64,000 nucleotides of DNA from G958296245 sp965262055. GTDB lineage: Bacteria > Chloroflexota > Dehalococcoidia > Lucifugimonadales > G958296245. The notes under the pieces are model-generated. The model had not been told where the DNA came from and searched no databases. It saw only the letters and a list, made by a program, of their open reading frames with translations. The stretch's first letter is position 1. Each line of letters begins with the position of its first letter. Positions 23,388 to 32,117 of this stretch are shown piece by piece. Made by a program: the position numbers and the translations under genes. The DNA lies in assembly GCA_965262055.1 (NCBI GenBank), contig CBDHEI010000002.1, positions 992,001 through 1,056,000 of the forward strand. Reading direction: 5' to 3'.

Positions 23388-23966
23388 ATGTTCAGGTGGG
23401 ACAACTGGGTACTGTGGTTCATTGCAGGCTGCGTTCTTCTCATAGGCTTGGTAGTGCTACTCGGGGGAGAATCAGCAACAGGGGAACGAGATACTCCGAG
23501 AGAGCAGCCCACCGCCGCGTCTCAGGGGGAAGAGACAGCCAGCAGCAGGGCGGCGCCTACGCCAAGGCCACGGGCGACACCCATACCAAACGGTCTAGGC
23601 GTGAGCCTGTCAGACTTCAAGAAGGCGTTCGAGGGACATACTTTCAAATATGCGCCGCTGAACGATGGGCGGGACCGCTGGATGGTAGAGTCCGAGGGGG
23701 TCGTCGTCGAGGTCATTGGCCCATGGCGATCAGTGGAGGAAGCTACCTTGGGGCTGCCTGTGGCTAACGCGATAGCGATGGGTAGCTTCATTATCAGGTT
23801 CTTCGAGGCTGCAGCTCCTGGCTGGAAAACCGGGCTCGAATGGGTAGGTGATAATTTGGAGGAGGCACTTTGGGGCGAGATCGACATCAGCGTAGGGGAT
23901 CGAGTTGTCAACATGAGTGCGTCAGAGCAACATGGTCTCCTGTGGATAGTGGTCACGCCGCGATAG
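23388..23966 (+). CDS. Membrane-anchored hypothetical protein
   Basis: A 192-aa protein with one N-terminal membrane segment (WVLWFIAGCVLLIGLVVLL), a Thr/Pro/Arg-rich linker to about residue 68, and a soluble domain starting GLGVSLSDFKKAFE that ends GLLWIVVTPR. The domain pattern (a helix, then strands) is typical of small secreted proteins but I do not recognise the family. It interrupts the usual pyrH-frr adjacency and lies next to a family B repeat. Confidence 0.65.
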   Translation: MFRWDNWVLWFIAGCVLLIGLVVLLGGESATGERDTPREQPTAASQGEETASSRAAPTPRPRATPIPNGLGVSLSDFKKAFEGHTFKYAPLNDGRDRWMVESEGVVVEVIGPWRSVEEATLGLPVANAIAMGSFIIRFFEAAAPGWKTGLEWVGDNLEEALWGEIDISVGDRVVNMSASEQHGLLWIVVTPR

Positions 23967-23993
23967 TGTGAAGCGCATAGTGCTGGGTGCCCC

Positions 23994-24062
23994 CTGAAGA
24001 CCCTACCTCCCGGGGGTGTGGGGGTGTCCCCCACTAGTTCCCCTCAGGGGTGGGCGGGCGGG
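23994..24062. repeat. Dispersed GC-rich repeat, family B, copy 2
   Basis: Contains GGGGGTGTGGGGGTGTCCCC and CAGGGGTGGGCGGGCGGG. It resembles 30779-30836 most closely. It can fold through GTGGGGG and CCCCCAC. It lies between the hypothetical gene and frr. Confidence 0.5.
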
Positions 24063-24205
24063 ACACCAAGATCCTTCTACCACTCGTCAGGTGCCGCTTT
24101 CGGAGGAGACCCGGCAACACCCTCCCGCACCCTGATAAACTATGCCTGACCGCCGCCGCACGGACTGACCCCGTCCGCGGATATCGCCATTTTCGGGAGG
24201 CTGCC

Positions 24206-24765
24206 ATGCCAAGCATACAAAAGATTATGGTGGAGACCGAGGACCGCATGGGCAAGTCCGTCGACGCCCTCTCCAGGGAGTTCGACGCCATCAGGACCGG
24301 CCGCGCCAGTCCCGCGCTCCTCGACAACCTCACTGTAGACTACTACGGGGCCCCCACGCCCCTCAACCAGATCGCCTCCATCTCCGTCCCGGAGCCCCGC
24401 GTCCTCATGGTCCAGCCCTGGGACAAGCAGGCTCTGCAGGCCATCGAGAAGGGCATCCTCAAGTCGGACCTGGGGCTGGTGCCCAATACCGACGGCACCG
24501 TCGTCCGAATAGTCATCCCCACCCTGACCGAGGAGCGCCGCCGCGACCTCGTGCGCGTCGTCAAGGCCAAGGTGGAAGAGTCCCACGTTGCGACCCGCAA
24601 CGTCCGCCGCGACAGCCTGGAAAAGCTGCGCGCCGAGGAGAAGAACAAGACCATTTCCAAGGACGAGGGCCGAAGGGCCCAGACTCAGCTCCAGCAGGTA
24701 ACCGACGCGCACATCAGCCGGATGAACGCGATGGGAAGGGACAAAGAGGCCGAGGTGATGGAGGT

Positions 24766-24769
<4 letters not shown>
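24206..24769 (+). CDS. frr: Ribosome recycling factor
   Basis: RRF splits post-termination ribosomes together with EF-G. The product (187 aa) is full length with the RTGRASPALLDNLTVDYYG motif, the conserved VPEPRVLMVQPWD strand and the coiled-coil segment with VRVVKAKVEESHVATRNVRRD. ATG 24206 has GGGAGG 5 nt upstream, so longer upstream frames are rejected. The stop overlaps the uppS start (TTGA). Confidence 0.97.
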
Positions 24770-25530
<761 letters not shown>

Positions 25531-25565
25531 CGCCGGGCTAACGTCGCGGGGAGGGCTCTCTTGAG

Positions 25566-27246
25566 CCTGTCTCATAAGTCGTGCAGTGGGGGTATGGAAG
25601 GATATAGTTGTGGCCATCCTGGCCGCGATGGAGAGATGGATGCCGCTGCGAGCGATGGACCGAGAACAGATGTGGCTGATGCCTCCGAGCCTGGGCGACC
25701 TGATCCCTGCCGAGCACCCTTCGCGGTTCGTGGCCGAGGTGGTGGACGCACTCGACCGAGAGGACTGGGCGGAGCTTGGGGTGGAGATAGACGGAGGTGA
25801 TCTTGGGCCTCCTTCGTACCATCCTCGAGCGCTGTTGAGCGTGTGGCTGTACGGCTTCATGACCGGAGTGCGCTCGTGCCGTAAGCTGGAGGCAGCCTGT
25901 CGTGACCAGATACCGTACCTGTGGTTGACGTGCGTGCAATATCCGGACCACAACACACTCTGGAGGTTCTACAAGAGCCACCGCCAGGCGATGAGGAGGC
26001 TGTTCAAGCGTACGGTTCGGATGGCGGTGAAGATGGAGTTGGTGGACCTGGCGTTGCAGGCGGTGGACGGGACGAAGGTTGGAGCCAACGCATCGAAGGC
26101 CAGGACATACGATGCGGAGGGACTGCGGCGGCTCTTGGAGCGGCTTGAGCGTGCGATAAGCGACCTGGAGTCCCAGAACGAATCGGGAGAGGATACTCCA
26201 ACCGCCCAGTTGCCGCAGGAGTTGTACGACAAGAGGGTCCTGAGAGAGCAGGTGCGCCAGGCGATGGACGATCTTTCGAACGAGGAGGGACGGCGCATCA
26301 ACCTGACCGACCGAGAGGCTCGTCTGATGAAGACACGCCAGGGCGTCATGCCCGGCTACAACGCGCAGGCGATGGCCTCGCCCGCACGGACTGCCGACGG
26401 ACAGCGTGCAGGCATGTTGATCACGGCGGTCGAGGTGGTGGACGAACCGGGCGACCACGGCCAGTTGACTCCGATGCTGGACAAGGCCGAGGACAATACG
26501 GGCGCCAGGGCGGACATGACGTTGGCCGATGCGGGCTACCATTCGGGGCAGGCGCTGGAGGAGTGCGCCAGCAGGGGCCATCGGGTGGCGATGCCAGAGT
26601 CCCAGCGCCGTGCGCTGCGGCGTCCGTACCACAAGGACCGATTCACCTACGACGAGAGCAGCGACAGCTATAGATGCCCCCAGGGTCAGGCGTTGCGCTT
26701 CATACGCATCAAGCGCAATCATGGGGTGCCGATGCGGCGGTACCGGGCCTCCGGCGCCGTCTGCCGGGCGTGTCCTGCCTTCGGGACCTGTACGAAGGAC
26801 GCTCGTTATGGTCGCGCACTGGAGATAGGGCCTCACGATGCTGCGCTGCGTGTCCACCGTGAGTGGATGTCGACCGAGGAGGCGAGCCGGTCCTATGAGC
26901 GCAGGCAAGGGCTGATCGAGCCGGTCTTCGGGATCATCAAAGACCAGCAGGCAGGCCGCAGGTTCCTGCTGCGCGGCATCGCCAATGTCGCGGCCGAATG
27001 GACGCTGCTGGCCACGGCCTTCAACCTGCGCACCCTCTGGCGCATCTGGCGGGCCGGGGCGGACATGTGGCGTCACGGACGTACCTCTTGGACGGCAACT
27101 TCGGCCCGAATCTGGGGATGCCAGGAGCGCCAGACCGCCATCCTCCCCGCACACGGGCTGCCATGACACGCCAACCCGGCCCCCAGCGGATCCGACCAAC
27201 CAATGCAGTGCTCCCCATCACCACCAACAACCCTTTGTGAGACAGG
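25566..27246 (+). mobile_element. IS1182-type element between uppS and cdsA
   Basis: About 1681 bp, bounded by CCTGTCTCATAA on the left and the inverted TTGTGAGACAGG on the right. One transposase gene fills it. No clear target duplication is seen next to these ends, so the exact boundaries may shift by a few bases. It interrupts the row uppS-cdsA-dxr. Confidence 0.8.
25586..27166 (+). CDS. IS1182-family transposase
   Basis: A 526-aa transposase with the N-terminal HPSRFVAEVVDAL and YHPRALLSVWLYGFMTGVRSC pattern of IS1182/IS5-like enzymes, a first Asp in LQAVDGTKVGANAS, a second in TLADAGYHSG, and a C-terminal ERRQGLIEPVFGIIKDQQ with the likely catalytic Glu. A CxxC-type zinc cluster (CRACPAFGTC) lies between. 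GTG 25586 or ATG 25628 may be the start. The frame is intact. Confidence 0.9.
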   Translation: MGVWKDIVVAILAAMERWMPLRAMDREQMWLMPPSLGDLIPAEHPSRFVAEVVDALDREDWAELGVEIDGGDLGPPSYHPRALLSVWLYGFMTGVRSCRKLEAACRDQIPYLWLTCVQYPDHNTLWRFYKSHRQAMRRLFKRTVRMAVKMELVDLALQAVDGTKVGANASKARTYDAEGLRRLLERLERAISDLESQNESGEDTPTAQLPQELYDKRVLREQVRQAMDDLSNEEGRRINLTDREARLMKTRQGVMPGYNAQAMASPARTADGQRAGMLITAVEVVDEPGDHGQLTPMLDKAEDNTGARADMTLADAGYHSGQALEECASRGHRVAMPESQRRALRRPYHKDRFTYDESSDSYRCPQGQALRFIRIKRNHGVPMRRYRASGAVCRACPAFGTCTKDARYGRALEIGPHDAALRVHREWMSTEEASRSYERRQGLIEPVFGIIKDQQAGRRFLLRGIANVAAEWTLLATAFNLRTLWRIWRAGADMWRHGRTSWTATSARIWGCQERQTAILPAHGLP

Positions 27247-27248
27247 TT

Positions 27249-27288
27249 CTCTTCCTCTTCCCCCCGTCGGTCGGGGGAAGAGGAAGAG
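27249..27288. terminator. Strong stem-loop after the IS1182-type element
   Basis: A perfect 16-bp stem (CTCTTCCTCTTCCCCC and its complement) with an 8-nt loop starts 2 bp beyond the element. It lies 76 bp before cdsA. Read rightward there is no U tract. It may be the original uppS-cdsA intergenic hairpin or an acquired terminator. Confidence 0.5.
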
Positions 27289-27364
27289 ATGGGGGCCCTT
27301 CCCCCGACCACCCGGTCCCTGCGTTTACACCCGCTAACCCTCACTACAGAGGTACCGCACCCTA

Positions 27365-28183
27365 ATGTCCACCCGCATAGCGACCGCCGCCGTGGGCATC
27401 CCTCTGCTCGTGCTCGCCGCGTGGGCGGGCGGTCTCTGGTTCCTCGCACTCGTCGCCGCCGTGACCGCCGTCGGCTCGCTGGAGGTCTCAGCCATGGCCC
27501 GCCGGCGCGGCCACAGGCCCACCGCCACCCTCGCCCAGGTCTGGGCGGTCGCACTGGTTGCAGCCGCCTACGTGGCCTCGACCGAGGGAGACACCCCGGC
27601 CGAAGCCGCGGCCCTCCTCGTGGTCGTGGCCCTTGTGGGCCAGGCCGTAGTGCTCCCCTTCGCGCTCTGGCGCTCCAGGCCGAGCAGGGCCGTCGTGAGC
27701 TGGGCCGTCACCGCCGGCGCGGCGCTCTACCCCGGCCTCCTCCTTGCCTACGCCCCGCTGCTGCGCTCCCTGGACGACGGCTTCCTGTGGGTGCTGCTGC
27801 TCCTTGGCACGGTCTTCGCCGCCGACACCGCCGCCTTCTTTGCCGGCCGGCTCCTCGGCAGGAGCCGCATGGCCCCACGCATCAGCCCCGGCAAGACCTG
27901 GGAGGGGACCGCCGCGGGACTCGCAGCGGCAGCCGCCGCCTGCGCAGCTCTGGCAACCATACTGGACCTCCCTGTCGCCCTGCCCTTGGCCGCCGCCCTC
28001 GGGGCCGTCTTGGGAGTCGTCGCCATACTGGGCGACCTCGCCGAATCGGCCCTCAAGCGCGCCTGTGAAGTCAAGGACTCCGGCGCCCTCGTGCCAGGCC
28101 ATGGAGGCGTGCTCGACCGCCTCGACTCGATTGTCTTCAGCCTGCCGCTCATGTATCATTTCATTGCATGGATCGTTCAGTGA
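27365..28183 (+). CDS. cdsA: Phosphatidate cytidylyltransferase
   Basis: Makes CDP-diacylglycerol from phosphatidate and CTP, at the membrane. The 272-aa protein has about eight hydrophobic segments and the full C-terminal signature: ISPGKTWEG, then GDLAESALKRACEVKDSGALVPGHGG followed by LDRLDS. Its 3' end overlaps the dxr start by 16 bp. With the IS1182-type element upstream it may now depend on a promoter in or next to that element. Confidence 0.95.
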   Translation: MSTRIATAAVGIPLLVLAAWAGGLWFLALVAAVTAVGSLEVSAMARRRGHRPTATLAQVWAVALVAAAYVASTEGDTPAEAAALLVVVALVGQAVVLPFALWRSRPSRAVVSWAVTAGAALYPGLLLAYAPLLRSLDDGFLWVLLLLGTVFAADTAAFFAGRLLGRSRMAPRISPGKTWEGTAAGLAAAAAACAALATILDLPVALPLAAALGAVLGVVAILGDLAESALKRACEVKDSGALVPGHGGVLDRLDSIVFSLPLMYHFIAWIVQ

Positions 28184-29310
28184 AGGGCCTTGCGCTGCTG
28201 GGCTCGACCGGCTCCGTAGGCACCCAGACCCTCGACGTCGTCAGGTCGTTCCCGGGTGCCCTCAGGGTTGTCGGGCTGGCGGCACGCCGGAGCCTGAACC
28301 TCCTCGAATCCCAGGTCCGCGAGTTCGGGCCTAAGCTCGTCTCATGCGAGGGCACACCCTCCGAGAAGGCCTTCCTCGCCTCCAACGGCTCCGCCGAGTG
28401 CTCCATGAAGGAGATGGTCCGGGACTCCGAGGTCGACCTTGTGGTGACCGCCACCGTGGGAGACGTGGCCCTCGAGCCCACCCTTGCGGCCATAGACGCC
28501 GGCAAGGACATCGCCCTCGCTAACAAGGAGTCCTTCGTGATGGCGGGAGAGATGCTAATGCGGCGCGCGCACGACCGGGGAGTCAGCGTGCTGCCCCTCG
28601 ACAGTGAGCCCAACGCCATCTGGCAAGCCATGGCCGGCGACCAGGAGGGCGTCTCGAAGCTCATCATCACCGCGTCCGGCGGCGCCTTCCGCGACAGCAA
28701 CCCGGCCGACCTCGCCGGCGTCACCCCCGAGCAGGCGCTGCACCACCCGACCTGGAAGATGGGCCCCAAGATCACCATCGACTCCGCCACGCTCATGAAC
28801 AAGGCATTCGAGGTCATCGAGGCCCACTACATGTTTGGCGTGCCCTGGGAGAACATCGAGGTCGTCATCCACCCCCAAAGCATCATCCACTCGATGGTCG
28901 AGTTCGTGGACGGCTCCGTCAAGGCCCACCTGAGCATCCCCGACATGAGGCTGCCCATTCAGTACGCTCTCCTCTACCCAAGACGCCTCCCCAACGCCAT
29001 GATCCAGAGGTTCGATCCCGTATCCGCCGGCCAGCTAACCTTCAGGCCCTTGGACCCGGAACGCTACCCATGCTTCGAGCTTGCCCTGGAGGTCGCCGTA
29101 CGCGGCGACACCTGGCCCGCCGCCCTCTGCGGGGCAGACGACGCCGCGGTCGACCTATTCCTGGACCGCCGCATCGGCTTCCTCGACATCGCCGCCGTGA
29201 TCAGGGACGCCCTGCAAGACCACGAGCCCGTCCACGACCCTTCCGCAGAGCAGGTCATCGCGGCAGCGGCCTGGGCACGGTCCCGCGTCCGCGAAGTAGC
29301 GCGAGCCTAG
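28168..29310 (+). CDS. dxr: 1-deoxy-D-xylulose 5-phosphate reductoisomerase
   Basis: Second step of the MEP isoprenoid pathway, NADPH-dependent. The 380-aa protein has GSTGSVGTQTLDV (nucleotide binding), ANKESFVMAGE, the metal-binding PLDSEPNAIWQ, ITASGGAF and the MGPKITIDSATLMNKAFEVIEA block. The usual SEHNAIFQ reads SEPNAIWQ here: the metal ligands Asp and Glu are kept but the His is Pro. The start overlaps cdsA. rseP and ispG follow, the common MEP arrangement. Confidence 0.96.
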   Translation: MDRSVKGLALLGSTGSVGTQTLDVVRSFPGALRVVGLAARRSLNLLESQVREFGPKLVSCEGTPSEKAFLASNGSAECSMKEMVRDSEVDLVVTATVGDVALEPTLAAIDAGKDIALANKESFVMAGEMLMRRAHDRGVSVLPLDSEPNAIWQAMAGDQEGVSKLIITASGGAFRDSNPADLAGVTPEQALHHPTWKMGPKITIDSATLMNKAFEVIEAHYMFGVPWENIEVVIHPQSIIHSMVEFVDGSVKAHLSIPDMRLPIQYALLYPRRLPNAMIQRFDPVSAGQLTFRPLDPERYPCFELALEVAVRGDTWPAALCGADDAAVDLFLDRRIGFLDIAAVIRDALQDHEPVHDPSAEQVIAAAAWARSRVREVARA

Positions 29311-29434
29311 CGCCGTACGAATCTGAGATGACCAACACACAGACCATGCCCCATCATTCCCGCAAAAGGCGGCCCTTGCAAATCCCTGTGCGCCATCCCG
29401 CACAGAGCCACTCCGAACCGGACGCGCCCCACAC

Positions 29435-29472
29435 TGTCATTCCGAACGGAGCGCAGCGAAGTGAGGAATCTA
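29435..29472. repeat. Dispersed motif TGTCATTCCGAACGGAGCGC type
   Basis: This stretch, which continues with AGCGAAGTGAGGAATCT, is a motif seen dispersed in many bacterial genomes between genes. Here a single partial copy lies in the 250-bp gap between dxr and rseP. The rest of the gap shows no promoter of note. Confidence 0.45.
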
Positions 29473-29560
29473 AGGCCCATGTCCGCGGAGGTGGCTGCCA
29501 CAGAACGCCCCCCTCGGATTTCTCAACACGCCGGGACCACTGGCAGAGGGAGTGTAGCCC

Positions 29561-30769
29561 TTGATCGACCTCCCCTCCTGGCTCTGGATAGTCCCCGTCC
29601 TCGCCTTCCTCGTCTTCGTCCACGAGCTGGGCCACTTCGTCACGGCCAAGGCCTTCGGCGTCTTGGTCACCGAGTTCGCCTTCGGCCTCCCCATCCCGCC
29701 GCGTCTCATAGGCTTCACGTACCGGGGCACCACCTACTCAGTCTACTGGCTCCCGCTGGGCGGCTTCGTCCGCATGGTAGGAGAAGACGACCCCACTCAC
29801 CCGCAGAGCCTCGCCCGGCTCAGCGTCGCCAAGCGCGCGGCCATCCTCATGGCAGGCTCCGTGGTGAACCTCATCGTGCCCGTCATCATATTCACCATCC
29901 TCTTCCTGCTGCCCCATCAGACCCTCGTCGGCGGCGAGGTCATGGTCACCGCCGTCGTGCCCGGCTCGCCCGCGCACCAAGCCGGCCTGCGCCCCGGCGA
30001 CACCATCCTCCAGATCGACGGTCACCGGATCATGAGCCCGTCGGAGCTCATCGACCGCGTCGAGGACAAGCTCGGCCAGCCGGTAGAGTTCGGCCTGAGG
30101 CGCACGTCGCCCCTCGGCCTGATCGTCAGCCAGTCCCCCGAATACGCCGTCTTCGAGACCATCCGAGTCATCCCCGATCCGGACCCGCCTTCCCTCACAG
30201 TCGTCGAAACCGTCGAGGATCCCTCAACTCAGGTCGCCCTGAAGGACGCGCGAAACTACGACGCGGCCCTCGAAGTGGGCAGCATCCTACGGCAGAGGCC
30301 CCTGGGCGTGAGGATCGCACTGGTCAACCCCAAGGTCGGCTCGGCCACCGAGCCCATCTGGAGCGCCGTGCCCATGTCGGTGGAGACGATCTGGAGCTTC
30401 TTGGAGCTGCAGTGGAACGGCATCGCCGAGGGACTGGCCACCAGGACCAACCCCGGCTTCGCTGGCCCCATCGGCATCGCCCAGGCAACCGGAGAGGTCG
30501 TCGACGAGATGGGCTTCGCCTTCGTCTTCCAGCTTACCGCCCTCCTCAGCGTCATCCTCGGCATCGTGAACATCCTGCCCATCCCAGCCCTCGACGGCGG
30601 CCGCCTCCTCTTCGTCATTATAGAGTGGGTCCGGCGCGGCAAGCGCATCTCCCCCGAGCGCGAGGGCCTGGTCCACCTCGTGGGCTTCGCCGTCGTCATC
30701 ATGCTGATATTCGTGCTGAGCTACGGCGACGTGGCCCGCATCCTCCGCGGCGACAGCATCCTCCCCTAG
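29561..30769 (+). CDS. rseP: Site-2 intramembrane protease RseP/RasP type
   Basis: Zinc protease that cleaves membrane-embedded substrates such as anti-sigma factors. The 402-aa protein has HELGH in the first membrane helix, a GFVRM strand, a PDZ domain (VVPGSPAHQAGLRPGDTILQIDG), and the C-terminal ILPIPALDGGRLLF helix with the third zinc ligand (Asp). TTG 29561 gives MIDLPSWLWIVPVLAFLVF, a normal N-terminus. It stands between dxr and ispG. Confidence 0.95.
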   Translation: MIDLPSWLWIVPVLAFLVFVHELGHFVTAKAFGVLVTEFAFGLPIPPRLIGFTYRGTTYSVYWLPLGGFVRMVGEDDPTHPQSLARLSVAKRAAILMAGSVVNLIVPVIIFTILFLLPHQTLVGGEVMVTAVVPGSPAHQAGLRPGDTILQIDGHRIMSPSELIDRVEDKLGQPVEFGLRRTSPLGLIVSQSPEYAVFETIRVIPDPDPPSLTVVETVEDPSTQVALKDARNYDAALEVGSILRQRPLGVRIALVNPKVGSATEPIWSAVPMSVETIWSFLELQWNGIAEGLATRTNPGFAGPIGIAQATGEVVDEMGFAFVFQLTALLSVILGIVNILPIPALDGGRLLFVIIEWVRRGKRISPEREGLVHLVGFAVVIMLIFVLSYGDVARILRGDSILP

Positions 30770-30778
30770 CTCACCGGC

Positions 30779-30836
30779 CGAGCCGGGGGTATGGGGGTGT
30801 CCCCCACGATTCCTCAGGGGCGAGTGGGCGGGTATC
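30779..30836. repeat. Dispersed GC-rich repeat, family B, copy 3
   Basis: Contains GGGGGTATGGGGGTGTCCCC and CAGGGGCGAGTGGGCGGG, clearly related to 23994-24062. It lies 10 bp after the rseP stop and could form a hairpin in the rseP-ispG transcript. Confidence 0.5.
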
Positions 30837-30960
30837 CACTAGGGTTGTAGATTTGGAGCGCCCCCTCCCCTTGCGGCAGAGGCCGCTCGTAAGCGAGAAT
30901 CACCACAGAGTCGCTACACTCCAGGGCCGGCTCTCAGGCCAGCCCGCAGAGAGGACTATC

Positions 30961-32106
30961 GTGAAGCGCCGCATAACCAAGCAGCTCCATATCGGCGACG
31001 TCAAGGTCGGCGGGGACGCCCCCATAACTGTCCAGTCCATGACCAAGACGGACACCCGGGACGTCGCCGCCACCGTCGGCCAGATACACGGACTCGAAGA
31101 GGCCGGCTGCGAGATCGTCCGCGCCGCCGTCCCCGACATGGAAGCCGCCAAGGCCCTGGCGCCGATCAAGAAGCAGACCCGCATACCCCTCGTCGCTGAC
31201 ATCCACTTCCACTACGAGCTCGCCCTCGAAGCCCTCAGAAGCGGCGTGGACTGCCTGCGCCTAAACCCCGGCAACATTCGCGACGCCGAAAAGGTGCGCA
31301 CTGTCGTCCGGGAGGCCAAGGCGCGCGAGGTGCCCATACGCATCGGCGTAAACTTCGGAAGCCTCCCGCCCGTCGGAGGCATCGGCGTCACCAGGGGCCT
31401 CTCCAGGCACACGGACGGCGTCAACCAGCTCCCCAAGGGCATCAGCGACGATGATGAGTACTCCGTCGTGGACCACATGGTCGCCACCGGCCTCTGGGAG
31501 ATAGGCATCCTGGAGGACCTCGACTTCGACCTCATTAAGATCTCGCTGAAGGCCTTCGACATCGACACCACCGTCGAGTCCTACCGGCGCATGGCAGACT
31601 TGGTCCCCTACCCCTTCCACCTCGGCATCACCGAGGCCGGCACCGCCAGGTCCGGCAGCATACGCAGCGCCATCGGCCTCGGCGCCCTCCTCTACGAGGG
31701 CATCGGGGACACCATAAGGGTCTCCCTGAGCGACGACCCCAGGGAGGAGGTCACCACCGGCTTCGAGATACTCAAGGCGCTGGAGCTCCGAAAGGAGGGC
31801 GCCGTCCTCGTCGCCTGCCCAAGCTGCGGCAGGGCCGACATCGACGTCGTCAGACTCTCCAACGAGGTCGACTCCCTGCTCAAGAAGATCAAGACCCCCA
31901 TAAAGGTCGCAGTCATGGGCTGCGAGGTAAACGGCCCCGGCGAGGCCAAGGACGCCGACGTCGGCATCGCCGCAGGAGTGGGCCGCGCCATCATATTCCG
32001 CAAGGGCCGCAAGGCGCGCATCGTCGACGAGGCCGACATGCTCACCGCCCTCATGGACGAGGTCCACAAAGCCGAGGCCGAGCTAGCGGCCCCTGTCCCG
32101 GCCTAG
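30961..32106 (+). CDS. ispG: (E)-4-hydroxy-3-methylbut-2-enyl-diphosphate synthase
   Basis: An iron-sulfur enzyme of the MEP pathway that reduces MEcPP to HMBPP. The 381-aa protein starts MKRRITKQLHIGDVKVGG at GTG 30961. The TIM-barrel half shows VQSMTKTDTRD and ADIHFHYELAL; the 4Fe-4S half shows ACPSCGR and MGCEVNGPGEAKDADVG, giving the three Cys and the Glu ligand. It is the two-domain bacterial type without the plant-like insert. An in-frame extension far upstream is only chance readthrough. Confidence 0.96.
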   Translation: MKRRITKQLHIGDVKVGGDAPITVQSMTKTDTRDVAATVGQIHGLEEAGCEIVRAAVPDMEAAKALAPIKKQTRIPLVADIHFHYELALEALRSGVDCLRLNPGNIRDAEKVRTVVREAKAREVPIRIGVNFGSLPPVGGIGVTRGLSRHTDGVNQLPKGISDDDEYSVVDHMVATGLWEIGILEDLDFDLIKISLKAFDIDTTVESYRRMADLVPYPFHLGITEAGTARSGSIRSAIGLGALLYEGIGDTIRVSLSDDPREEVTTGFEILKALELRKEGAVLVACPSCGRADIDVVRLSNEVDSLLKKIKTPIKVAVMGCEVNGPGEAKDADVGIAAGVGRAIIFRKGRKARIVDEADMLTALMDEVHKAEAELAAPVPA

Positions 32107-32117
32107 CCTTTCGACCC

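Noticed and set aside
25538..27199. Long leftward frame of 553 codons opposite the IS1182-type transposase
   Set aside because: Antisense of a clear transposase, with no recognisable protein pattern; a common GC-rich artefact.
29461..32106. 881-aa frame with an N-terminal extension of IspG
   Set aside because: The first 500 codons are a shifted reading of rseP. IspG starts at GTG 30961 with the family N-terminus.
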